The position numbers were made by a program, and so were the translations under genes. Shown here in pieces: positions 24,648 through 32,965 of a stretch of DNA of 64,000 nt. This stretch comes from Anaeromassilibacillus senegalensis. Lineage in GTDB: Bacteria > Bacillota > Clostridia > Oscillospirales > Acutalibacteraceae. How positions within the stretch are numbered: the first letter of the stretch is position 1; every line of letters begins with the position of its first letter. The notes beneath the pieces were generated by a model. That model was not told the DNA's origin, searched no databases, and saw only the letters and a list, made by a program, of their open reading frames with translations. The stretch is from the NCBI RefSeq assembly GCF_001261775.1, contig NZ_LN868535.1:418148-482147 (forward strand), given 5' to 3'.

Positions 24648-27600
24648 ATGAAACGTCATCAATTATCCAAGGCATTATCCCTGATCCTAACGTTCGCACT
24701 GGCAATCCAGGCGGCCGGCCCGGCCTTCGCCGCCGAACAGCCGCTCACCGGGGAAAAGGACAGCGCATCCTTCACCGAAGGCTACGAGGCGCCGGAGGAG
24801 GAAGCCGCCCCGCTCATCATGGACTATGACACCACAGCGGAAACCGAGCCCGTACAAAACGACGTGGTGGACCTGGCCGCAGAACCGCTGGAGGAAGCGG
24901 AAGTGGCGCCCACCGGCACGGTGGGAAGTTTCTCCGTCCCCGACGCGTATACCGACGCCTATGACGCGGCGTTTGCCGTGCAGGCCGCTTCCGTAGCCAC
25001 AAACGGCGGAAAATACGGATCCAGCGTGGTCACAAACGTGATTGACGGAAATACAAACACCCATTGGGAGACCGGCAAGGCCAACGGCGGCAATTTTGTC
25101 AATCATCTGACCTTTACCTTCGCCGAGCCGGAGACGCTGGGCAGCGTGGTATACTATCCGCGCGTGCAGGGCGCGGCCAACAAGGGCTTCCCGACCGCGT
25201 TTTCCATCTACGCCTCCCAGAGCGACAGCGGGGAGGACTTTTCCCTGGTGTTCCAGGGGACGGCTAAGGCCGCCGCCGGCGGTACACAGATCGCCTTCCC
25301 GGAAACCTCTTTCAAGCGCCTGCGCTTTGTATTTGATACCTGCCAGGCCAACTGGGCCGCCTGCGCGGAAATGAAATTTTACCGCGCCGACCTCCTTCCC
25401 GCACAGGTGGACAAGCTGTTTGCCGACGGGACCTGGAGCGCACTGGCGGACGGCATGACGAACGAGGACGTCGATGCGCTGGTAAACGGCATGGCGGAGC
25501 ATCCCCTGCGCGACCTGTATGCAGACGCGCTGAATCTGGCCGCACAGCTGGCCGACGGCCAGACCGCGCCGGGCGTCACCGTATATGATGTGCCTGCCCG
25601 CGGCCCCTACGGCGACGACATCGGCCGCGCCGCCACCTGGAATCAGCTGTTCCCCTACCAGCCCACCGGCTACTACGCCGTACCGGGCACCACGCTGGAT
25701 GTCTATGTGGAACCCGGCTTTGCGGATGGCCAGTCCGGCTCGCTGCCGCAGATCGTCTTCGGCCAGATCGCCAAGGACAAGAACGGCTGGGGCCGCCGCT
25801 TTAACCTCAAAGAGGGACACAATGTCATCAAAGTGCCGGGCGTCGAGAATATGAACCCGGGCGCGATCTACTTTGTCAACCACAACTACGGCTACACCGG
25901 CATTGCTCCGGACATCCGCTTTGTGGACGCCTCCGGCGGGGACGGCGTGCGCCGCTTCCCGCTCTTCTACCAGGATGACTCCACCGCCAACACCGGCTAT
26001 CTGCCGGACCGCCGCGATGAGGCCGCTTTCCTGGAGGAACTGGAAGCCTATATTCCCACCCTGTCCGAAACCGACGCACAGGCCGCGGCAGGTGAAGGCA
26101 ACTACAACATCTGTGAGCTGGGCTCCGAAAACGTGCTGGTTTCCACCAGCGCCACCGGCGCGCGGAACGGCCTCAAACAGAACGGACTGGACCGCCGCAC
26201 CGGCGAAACCCTGAGCGGCCCCTCCGATATGATGACCCTGCACGAAGAAAACTACAACCACATGATGACCTACGCCGGATACGAGCCGGAGCGCTTGGGC
26301 GAAACCGCCGCTCCCAACCAGTCCGACCCGCTGTACCGCCAGTACCGTCCGATCGGCCGGTTTATGATCCGCGTCTTCTGCCAGGGGCCGTTCGGCTGGG
26401 GCGACGCCGGTTACATCGGCTTTAACGGCGGCTTCTCCGAGAACAACAAGCGCGGCAACGATATGTTCTCCGCCGTGGCCTCCTGCGCACAGATCACCGG
26501 CGCGGGCTGGGGCCTTGAGCATGAGCTGGGCCACCTGCTGGAAGGCAGCCGTGTGGGCCGTGCGGAATACACCAATAACCTGTTCTCCCTGCAGTTCCAG
26601 AACGAATTCCAGGTAGCCAACCGCGTTTCCGCCAGATTCCGCGAGGATATCCTGAAATATAATAACAACGATTATAAACTGGACGCACGTCCCGGATACA
26701 TCGGCGGCAACTTCGTACTGCTCGCCATTCTGTATCAGCTGGAGGCCGTTTACGGCGACCACGGCAACGCCTTCTCCGCCGATTCGGTCTACGCCAAAAC
26801 CCTGCGCTGGTCCCGCGACCACAGCGGACGCCTCGGCGGATTGGAAAACGGCAACACGCTGCACATGAACCGCTTTGCGGTAGCCGCCTCCAACGCACTG
26901 GGAATCGACGTCACCAACCACTTTGAGTACTACGGCATCGAAATCACCGACGCGGCGCGCAAGCAGCTCGACCCCGGCCTGGCGCCGAATACAAAGAAGA
27001 CCTGGCTGGCCACCAGTGCCGCGGACGCCAGGGAGGTACAGACGCTGCCCGAAAACGCGGCCGCTTCTGTGGAACTCTCCCGCAAGGATGGCAAAGCCGT
27101 TTTGACCATGGACGTTCCCGGCGCTGCCGACGGCGCCGTGCAGACCTATGAAATCCTGCGCGACGGCGAATTCGCCGCCTATGCGCTGGCGGGCAACGCC
27201 TCCAACGTCCCTGTCGCCGTCCCGTCCAACCTTTTGACCTGGACCGACGAGAACGGAACCGACGGCGCGGACCATGTTTACACTGTGCGCGCTTACGACG
27301 CGCGTCTCAATGTCTCCGCGGACAGCGAGCCCGTCACCTTCCATGCCAACGAGCCTTACCTTGTGCTGGACGGCTCGACACTGCTCTCCATCCACCAGGA
27401 ATTTGATCCTCTCTCCGTGGTCAAGGCCCACGCCGCCGACGGCCAGGATCTGACCGGTTCCATCGCCATCGCGGAAAGCGATCTGGACGTGGACGCGCGC
27501 GGCAGCTACACCGTCACCTATACAGTTGCCGACGAGGCGGGCAACGCGACATCCCTGACTGTTCCGTTCACTGTCATCAGCGGCTTCGTTTATGCCTCCG

Positions 27601-29159
27601 ACGTGGAAGAGCAGAGCGCCAAGGTCGGCTGGGGCCAGTTCCGGAAGGATAAAAACATCCAGGGCGGCGCGATCAAGCTGCTGAAGGACGGCGCACAGGT
27701 GCCCTTCGACAAGGGATTGGGCGCGCACGCCTCCTCCGAAATCGTCTATGACCTCACCGATACCGGTTACAGCTGGTTTGAATCCTATGTGGGCATCGAC
27801 CAGTCCATGAAGAATACCGCCGCCAAGGCCAAATTCCAAGTCTATGTGGACGGCAAGCTGCGCTATGACAGCGGCGCGATGCTGGCGAATACCCCCATGG
27901 ATTACGTGGCAATTGACCTAACCGGGGCGCAGGAGCTGCGTCTGGTGACCGACAGCATGGGCGCAACTGCCAACGACCACACTGTGTGGGCAGGGGCCCG
28001 CTTCTCCGTGACCAGTTCTGCTCCCGTCATCCATGTACAGGATGTCGCGTTCACGGATCCGGCGGACGTCGATCTGGATGAAATTGCTGCCGCTGTCACC
28101 GCCACGGACGTGGAGGACGGCGACCTGACGGACAGCCTCACCTACGACACCGACTACGTGCCCGGCAAAACCGGCGCGTTTACCATCACTTACTCCGTCA
28201 CTGATTCCGACGGCAACACCACCGAGGCCGAGCAAAGCCTGGTTGTGGTCAACAGCTTTGTTTATGTCAGCGACCAGGACTGGAAGAGCGCCAAGGTCGG
28301 CTGGGGCAGCATCAAGCGTGACAAATCCCTGAACGGCAACGCGATCAAGCTGGCCACCAATGACGGCGTGCAGACCTATGAAAAGGGTCTCGGCATCCAT
28401 GCCACTTCCGAGGTGGTCTACGACCTGACCGGCAAGGATTTCTATTACTTTACCTCTCAGGTGGGCGTGGACAACACCGCCGGCAACAACCTTTCTTCCG
28501 TCGTGTTCCGCGTGTTTGTGGACGGCGAACTGATGGCGGAAACCCCCGTCATGCGCAAGGGAACGCCCGCTGAAACGCTGACCGTCTCTCTGGCCGGCGC
28601 AAAAACTCTGAAGCTGGTCGTCACCGACGGCGGCAACGGAAACGCAAACGATCACGCCAACTGGGCCGACGCGAAATTCCTCACCGCTGTAGCGGAAGCC
28701 GACAAGGCCTCCCTGTCCGAATTGGTTGAGCGCGCCAATGCGATGGACGAATACCGCTATACCGCTGAGAGCTGGGAGGCGTTGACCGACGCCCTGGCGG
28801 CGGCGGAAGACGTGCTCTCCCGCCCCGACGCTTCACAGGAAGAAACCGACGAGGCCCTTGCGGGCCTGACCGAAGCCATGGACGCCTTGGAGACGCTTCT
28901 GGACACCGAAGTATTGGAGGATATCGTGGAGCTGGCCCGCAGTGTGGCGACGCTGGAGAATGTCTCCCCGATCAACACCAAGCACCAGCAGGCCATCGTC
29001 GATAACGTGCTTGCCGCCGTCGCGGGCGCGGAAGAAGCGCTTGCCGACCCGGACCTTACACAGGAAGAAATCGACCGCCAGTATGCCATTGTCCGTTATT
29101 ATCTCTGGGATATGAACCCCGAATTCACCCCTGGCTGGGAGCCCTTCCCGTCCCGGTAA
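24648..29159 (+). CDS. Secreted multidomain M60-type (enhancin-like) metalloprotease
   Basis: 1503 residues. I choose the ATG at 24648 (GGAGA 8 bases upstream; an in-frame ATG at 24633 is possible). A signal peptide ends near AGPAFA. Domains in order: an F5/8-type discoidin module about 98-248; the peptidase region about 310-760 with HELGH at 625-629 followed by E, the gluzincin zinc signature of M60 proteases; an Ig/FN3-like stretch about 800-890; a DUF5011-type Ig repeat; an NPCBM-like carbohydrate-binding module about 978-1124; another Ig repeat; a second NPCBM-like module about 1203-1348; and FIVAR-like helical repeats to the end. No LPxTG anchor. M60 enzymes cut O-glycosylated mucin-type proteins, consistent with the glycan-binding modules. 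Expression is under a c-di-GMP riboswitch. Confidence 0.9.
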   Translation: MKRHQLSKALSLILTFALAIQAAGPAFAAEQPLTGEKDSASFTEGYEAPEEEAAPLIMDYDTTAETEPVQNDVVDLAAEPLEEAEVAPTGTVGSFSVPDAYTDAYDAAFAVQAASVATNGGKYGSSVVTNVIDGNTNTHWETGKANGGNFVNHLTFTFAEPETLGSVVYYPRVQGAANKGFPTAFSIYASQSDSGEDFSLVFQGTAKAAAGGTQIAFPETSFKRLRFVFDTCQANWAACAEMKFYRADLLPAQVDKLFADGTWSALADGMTNEDVDALVNGMAEHPLRDLYADALNLAAQLADGQTAPGVTVYDVPARGPYGDDIGRAATWNQLFPYQPTGYYAVPGTTLDVYVEPGFADGQSGSLPQIVFGQIAKDKNGWGRRFNLKEGHNVIKVPGVENMNPGAIYFVNHNYGYTGIAPDIRFVDASGGDGVRRFPLFYQDDSTANTGYLPDRRDEAAFLEELEAYIPTLSETDAQAAAGEGNYNICELGSENVLVSTSATGARNGLKQNGLDRRTGETLSGPSDMMTLHEENYNHMMTYAGYEPERLGETAAPNQSDPLYRQYRPIGRFMIRVFCQGPFGWGDAGYIGFNGGFSENNKRGNDMFSAVASCAQITGAGWGLEHELGHLLEGSRVGRAEYTNNLFSLQFQNEFQVANRVSARFREDILKYNNNDYKLDARPGYIGGNFVLLAILYQLEAVYGDHGNAFSADSVYAKTLRWSRDHSGRLGGLENGNTLHMNRFAVAASNALGIDVTNHFEYYGIEITDAARKQLDPGLAPNTKKTWLATSAADAREVQTLPENAAASVELSRKDGKAVLTMDVPGAADGAVQTYEILRDGEFAAYALAGNASNVPVAVPSNLLTWTDENGTDGADHVYTVRAYDARLNVSADSEPVTFHANEPYLVLDGSTLLSIHQEFDPLSVVKAHAADGQDLTGSIAIAESDLDVDARGSYTVTYTVADEAGNATSLTVPFTVISGFVYASDVEEQSAKVGWGQFRKDKNIQGGAIKLLKDGAQVPFDKGLGAHASSEIVYDLTDTGYSWFESYVGIDQSMKNTAAKAKFQVYVDGKLRYDSGAMLANTPMDYVAIDLTGAQELRLVTDSMGATANDHTVWAGARFSVTSSAPVIHVQDVAFTDPADVDLDEIAAAVTATDVEDGDLTDSLTYDTDYVPGKTGAFTITYSVTDSDGNTTEAEQSLVVVNSFVYVSDQDWKSAKVGWGSIKRDKSLNGNAIKLATNDGVQTYEKGLGIHATSEVVYDLTGKDFYYFTSQVGVDNTAGNNLSSVVFRVFVDGELMAETPVMRKGTPAETLTVSLAGAKTLKLVVTDGGNGNANDHANWADAKFLTAVAEADKASLSELVERANAMDEYRYTAESWEALTDALAAAEDVLSRPDASQEETDEALAGLTEAMDALETLLDTEVLEDIVELARSVATLENVSPINTKHQQAIVDNVLAAVAGAEEALADPDLTQEEIDRQYAIVRYYLWDMNPEFTPGWEPFPSR

Positions 29160-29194
29160 TCTGATAAAATGTCCTTTCATCCTGGTCCTTACAG

Positions 29195-29240
29195 AGAGGC
29201 CGCGCCAAACCGTATGGTTTGGCGCGGCCTCTCTTCCTAT
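29195..29240 (+). terminator. Terminator of the M60-type protease gene
   Basis: A perfect 17-bp stem, 29195-29211 with 29216-29232, GTAT loop, followed by CTTCCTATTTT. Confidence 0.8.
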
Positions 29241-29290
29241 TTTGTATGGTTCTTTAAAAAACAGGCGTTCCGCCATTTTGGAAGGGATTT

Positions 29291-29362
29291 CGCAAAGAAT
29301 GTCAAAAACTCTTGACATTCTTTGCGCGATATACTATGATAATGTCAAATTCATTTGACATT
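29291..29362 (+). promoter_or_regulatory. Promoter with two TGTCAA palindromes (likely autoregulatory operators)
   Basis: TTGACA (29312-29317), 17-bp spacer, TATGAT (29335-29340). A perfect 15-bp inverted repeat (29291-29305 and 29312-29326) covers the -35. A second one (AATGTCAAA 29341-29349 and TTTGACATT 29354-29362) covers the start of transcription. Both share the core AATGTCAA/TTGACATT. The arrangement fits repression by the XRE protein encoded in the operon. Confidence 0.7.
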
Positions 29363-29396
29363 ATCAACGACCGTTATCTACGAAAGGAGAATTTCT

Positions 29397-29687
29397 ATGT
29401 CTGTATCCGCAATGGTATTTCTCGGAATCGTCCTGTTTGTCTTCGCTGTTCTGGACATCGCCATGATTGTGTCGCTGATCAAACCGGGGGATGAGCGAAA
29501 CCAAATGATCGTTTGGAAAGCCGGCACATACACACTGCTCGTAACCGTCGGCGCAATCATCCTCGATATGGTTGCAGACAGTATCAACGGTCAGGCAAGC
29601 TCAATCCATTCCCTGATTCATCTGGAACTGACGGTTATCATTTATTTTATTGCACTGCTGTACTTTAAAAGAAAACATGGTGGCTGA
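29397..29687 (+). CDS. Small membrane protein paired with an XRE regulator
   Basis: 96 residues from ATG 29397, preceded by AAAGGAGA. Three hydrophobic segments at about 4-25, 37-59 and 70-88, with a charged KPGDERNQ loop and a basic end (FKRKHGG). It resembles the small DUF2178-type membrane proteins often encoded directly ahead of an XRE regulator; function unknown. The stop codon is one base before the ATG of the regulator, so they are co-translated. Confidence 0.7.
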   Translation: MSVSAMVFLGIVLFVFAVLDIAMIVSLIKPGDERNQMIVWKAGTYTLLVTVGAIILDMVADSINGQASSIHSLIHLELTVIIYFIALLYFKRKHGG

Positions 29688-29688
29688 C

Positions 29689-29904
29689 ATGGAAAACACA
29701 ATACGAATCAGGCGAAAAGAAATCGGGCTGTCACAGGAAGAACTGGCCAAAAAATGCGGGGTTTCCCGGCAGACGATCAACTCCATAGAGAACAATAAAT
29801 ACGACCCCACTTTATTGTTGGCTTTTAACCTTGCAAAAGAATTAAATACAACCGTTGATTGCCTCTTTTCTCCTTTTTCCTCAAAAGAGAAGCGTCCATC
29901 CTGA
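29689..29904 (+). CDS. XRE-family HTH regulator (autoregulator candidate)
   Basis: 71 residues, almost entirely one HTH domain: MENTIRIRRKEIGLSQEELAKKCGVSRQTINSIENNKYDPTLLLAFNLAKELNTTVDCLFSPF. This is the YozG-like class of tiny regulators that accompany a small membrane protein gene. Start at ATG 29689, just after the TGA of the upstream gene; the in-frame ATG at 29677 is inside that gene. Likely binds the two palindromes at the operon promoter. Confidence 0.88.
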   Translation: MENTIRIRRKEIGLSQEELAKKCGVSRQTINSIENNKYDPTLLLAFNLAKELNTTVDCLFSPFSSKEKRPS

Positions 29905-29952
29905 AAAGAAGCCTTACAGCGGCTGGAATATACAAAGAAAGAAGGGGAGCGG

Positions 29953-30444
29953 ATGGAACTTAAAATCAAAGCTTATACAGAAGCCGACGCCGCGGCCGCG
30001 GTCAAAATCTGGAATCAGGTCGTGGAGGAGGGGAACTCCTTTCCGCAAACGGACCTGCTGACGGAACAGGAGGGGAATGCGTTCTTCTCCGGGCAGTCCT
30101 TCACGGGGCTTGCCTGTGACGCGGAGAGCGGGGAGGTTGTGGGGCTGTACATCCTCCATCCAAATAATATTGGGCGGTGCGGGCACCTTTGCAACGCCAG
30201 CTACGCCGTCCGGTCCGACCTGCGCGGGCGCCGGACCGGCGAGGCGCTGGTGCGGCACTGCCTTGAAAAAGGGAAAGAGCTGGGCTTCCGCATCCTGCAA
30301 TTCAACGCGGTGGTACAGAGCAACACCGCCGCCCTGCACCTGTATCAGAAGCTGGGATTTACGCGTCTGGGGACCATCCCCGGCGGGTTTTTGATGAAAG
30401 ACGGCCATTACGAGGACATTGTCCTGCATTACATCGCGCTATAA
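29953..30444 (+). CDS. GNAT-family N-acetyltransferase
   Basis: 163 residues, ATG after GAAGGGGAG. The GNAT fold is clear: N-terminal IKAYTEADAAAAVKIWNQV, the acetyl-CoA pyrophosphate loop as VRSDLRGRRTGEALVRHCLEKGKELGFRILQFNAVVQSNTAALHLYQKLGFTRLGTIPGGF, and a C-terminal strand DIVLHYIAL. The substrate is unknown. It follows the XRE pair by 48 bases on the same strand and may be read through from that promoter, since no terminator is visible between them. Confidence 0.85.
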   Translation: MELKIKAYTEADAAAAVKIWNQVVEEGNSFPQTDLLTEQEGNAFFSGQSFTGLACDAESGEVVGLYILHPNNIGRCGHLCNASYAVRSDLRGRRTGEALVRHCLEKGKELGFRILQFNAVVQSNTAALHLYQKLGFTRLGTIPGGFLMKDGHYEDIVLHYIAL

Positions 30445-30864
30445 AAAACAACTGATTCCGAAGAAACTTTCGCGCGAAACGATGGGAAAGCCACAGCCGT
30501 CCATTTTTTGTTGCGCGTGGATGTCTCGGGATTTTCTATAAATCATGGGCGCAATAAAAAATAGCGTCGGTTTTAGATTGGATTATTGGGGTCACGTAAA
30601 GACAACGAGGCTGGAAAGGCTGATGAATAGGGCAATTATCAACTCTTTTCAGCTTGTAATGTAAAATGTTTACAGGTTATGATTTGAGCAAAATTCCGCC
30701 CGATTCCCGCCTTGATTATATAAAGACTTGGGGCACAATATAAGAATAGATAAAGGAACTTGACAGATTTGACATTAAAATTTAGAGTATAAGAAACAAG
30801 AATATTAGCCTTAGGCGGATTAGGCGTAAAATTGAAAATTTGAAATTTGCATGGAGACAGGTAC
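30445..30864. other. AT-rich intergenic region
   Basis: 420 bases, clearly more AT-rich than the rest of the window. No frame with a start and ribosome-binding site was found. TTGACA occurs at about 30758 but has no convincing -10. The change in composition and the small membrane gene that follows suggest acquired DNA. Confidence 0.4.
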
Positions 30865-31089
30865 ATGAAAAAAGTAATTTTAGGTTCAATAATATTTTTA
30901 GCAGGAGTAATTTCTGTTGCTATGGTTTTGGCTGGTTCAATGGCGAATGAATGGACGGTAAATGGACGGTTTTCAGCATTATGGAATATTCAGCAATACG
31001 GTCTTATGCCAGTTGTTTATATTTTTGGCGGCATAGCCGTTATTGGTCTTGTTCTCGCTATTTGGGGGTTGCTTGATAAGAAAAATTAA
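30865..31089 (+). CDS. Small membrane protein, two TM segments
   Basis: 74 residues from ATG 30865 (GGAGACAGG upstream). Hydrophobic segments at about 4-24 and 48-68 flank a short polar region (NEWTVNGRFSALWNIQQYG), ending LLDKKN. Codon use is AT-rich (AAA, ATA, TTA), unlike most of the window. I do not recognise it. Confidence 0.55.
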   Translation: MKKVILGSIIFLAGVISVAMVLAGSMANEWTVNGRFSALWNIQQYGLMPVVYIFGGIAVIGLVLAIWGLLDKKN

Positions 31090-32270
31090 AACATAAACCC
31101 CATTTTGTCTGACTGGTTTAATGCGCCTTATTGGTATAATACGTACTTCCATTTTAACCGTTCTTAATAGTGGCAAGCAGTGCAAAGTGGTACACACTTT
31201 GCGATTTTGCCCCGGCGAATAAATGGAAAATCTGCTTGTTGGGGGCCTCCCCCAATCCCCCGGCAAGGGCCGCTTGCGTTGCCTTGCCAAACGCTCCACC
31301 TGTGGAGCGGCTACGCGCCTTTTCGGGCGCTGAATACGAGCGACTTGACCGGCTGAAAAGAAGTATGCTTACAGCGTCCGGCAGGACGCGCAGCCGCCCC
31401 GTTAAGGGCGATGAAAAAGGCCGCCGATGGCGGCTCTTTTTCGGGGTTTGGGTTCCAGCACCCAACAAGCGTTATGCAGGAGTGTATATACTCTTGCCCT
31501 GTTTGCCACGATTGTTTTCAGTGGAATTGGGATTTCCGCCGCACATGAAAACAGCCCCGGCATGAGATGAGGGCAGTCTCATGCCGGGGCTGTCTTGCGG
31601 AACGATAGAAATCCGTTTTCGGGGATTCAGGTGAAAGGATACAGGCCCCTCGGTTCCGCGCCCGCAGAGGCCCATTTTGCAGGTAAGAAAATCCCGCCCA
31701 ACTTTACAAAAGTATGTTGCAAGAACTTTTTACACAGTACGGGGCTGATATGCGCAAACCCGCATAAAATCAGGGGCTTCTGCATGACGGTATAAAATCC
31801 TATATGGCCTTTTTAGCTTTTTTGCTATTTGGGTAATAAAAAATAGTTGAGATTTCTAGGATTCCGGGTTCTCCCTGATTAGGTCGGCATAAACGGATTT
31901 TTTTGTTACGTTTAAAAGTGGAAAATCCAAGGATTTTCTGAATGTAAAAAACAGTAAATATTCGGCGGCGATAACATCCCTTTTCCAGCCGGAAATGCTC
32001 TTAAACTCAGCATTTCTGCTGTGTGCAATACAATTCTGGAAAGGGTAAAATGGTGCCCACGCGAACAACCAGGGGTATGAACAGCAGCATGAAGTAATGA
32101 AACGAACTGAGCTGTTTGACAATTCCATCCTCTAATATTGCAATGAGAAAAACGAGTTATATGTTTATCCGCCTTTGGCAAAAAAAGCGCAGAATGATAA
32201 ATGTTAATCTGCGTTGCTTGCCGCAATGGGCTTTCCTCCGTATAATGGCGGTGAAAGGAGGTCATCCCTG
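31090..32270. other. Region without a supported gene; possible mobile-element scar
   Basis: About 1.2 kb. Both strands have frames near 31154-31565, but they mirror each other and lack good starts. The base composition switches abruptly from AT-rich to GC-rich at about 31190. A strong 17-bp hairpin (31551-31567 with 31577-31593) follows. From about 31800 to 32200 the DNA is again AT-rich. I suspect a remnant of inserted DNA but cannot name it. Confidence 0.35.
31551..31593. terminator. Strong hairpin, probable terminator
   Basis: A perfect 17-bp stem (ACAGCCCCGGCATGAGA and its complement) with a 9-base loop. TTTTC follows on the minus strand. Confidence 0.5.
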
Positions 32271-32780
32271 ATGCTAAATGAAAACATCAAAATAATCAGA
32301 AAATCCAAAGGGTTTTCGCAAGAGGAACTTGCAATCAAGTTGAACGTGGTGAGACAAACGATCTCTAAATGGGAACAAGGTTTGTCGGTTCCAGATGCCG
32401 ACATGTTGATTTCCATATCAGAGGTATTTGAAACACCTGTAAGCACACTGCTTGGAGAAACCGTTGTCGAGACAAAGGCTGATGACTTAAAAGCAATTTC
32501 TGAGAAACTTGAGATCATAAACCTGCAACTTGCGCATCGGAAAGTAACGAGGCGAAAAACAATTCATTGGCTTTTCATCTCATTGTGTGCGGTTATAGTG
32601 GCTATTTTTGCAGTCCTAATCATATTAAATAGTCCTTACCTGGGTTGGGATTATAGCCACCCCGAAACGGCAGTTTCTGGTGTAATGTTTCACGCATTTG
32701 AGTGGCTGTTTGTTAGAGTAGCACCGCCTGCCTTGATTGGATCAATCGTTGGGGTTTGCCTGACACGGAAGAAAGTGTGA
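32271..32780 (+). CDS. XRE-family HTH regulator with C-terminal membrane segments
   Basis: 169 residues from ATG 32271, preceded by AAAGGAGG. HTH at residues about 3-60 (LNENIKIIRKSKGFSQEELAIKLNVVRQTISKWEQGLSVPDADMLISISEVFETPVSTLLGE), then a linker helix and two hydrophobic segments at about 99-120 and 140-163, ending in TRKKV. It is probably a membrane-tethered regulator that responds to envelope conditions. No neighbouring target on the same strand; it ends 70 bases before a shared terminator. Confidence 0.85.
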   Translation: MLNENIKIIRKSKGFSQEELAIKLNVVRQTISKWEQGLSVPDADMLISISEVFETPVSTLLGETVVETKADDLKAISEKLEIINLQLAHRKVTRRKTIHWLFISLCAVIVAIFAVLIILNSPYLGWDYSHPETAVSGVMFHAFEWLFVRVAPPALIGSIVGVCLTRKKV

Positions 32781-32849
32781 AATTGCCCAACTGTTTGTGG
32801 AATCGTTCAGATAAACGGGACAACCTTTGTAAAAACGCATATGCATCCA

Positions 32850-32895
32850 AAAAACAGGCTGCTTTCCCCAAAGCCGGGGAAGCAGCCTGTTTTTA
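32850..32895. terminator. Bidirectional terminator between the XRE-TM gene and the Gld-type ABC operon
   Basis: AAAAACAGGCTGCTTTCCCC and GGGGAAGCAGCCTGTTTTT form a long stem with one bulged T. The A and T ends give U tracts on both strands; the two genes converge here. Confidence 0.75.
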
Positions 32896-32965
32896 CGTTC
32901 TTTTCTGCAATTGATAATTGGGATGCCTTTTTAACCGTCAGCAGCTTTTACAGATCATCGCCTGT

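Noticed and set aside
31170-31565. 131-codon plus-strand ORF and its mirror on the minus strand
   Set aside because: Neither has a ribosome-binding site or recognisable domain, and the plus frame ends inside the 17-bp hairpin. Treated as a possible mobile-element scar.
31856-32265. Minus-strand ORFs upstream of the XRE-TM gene
   Set aside because: AT-rich, cysteine/phenylalanine-rich translation with no good start; overlaps the promoter region of the XRE-TM gene.
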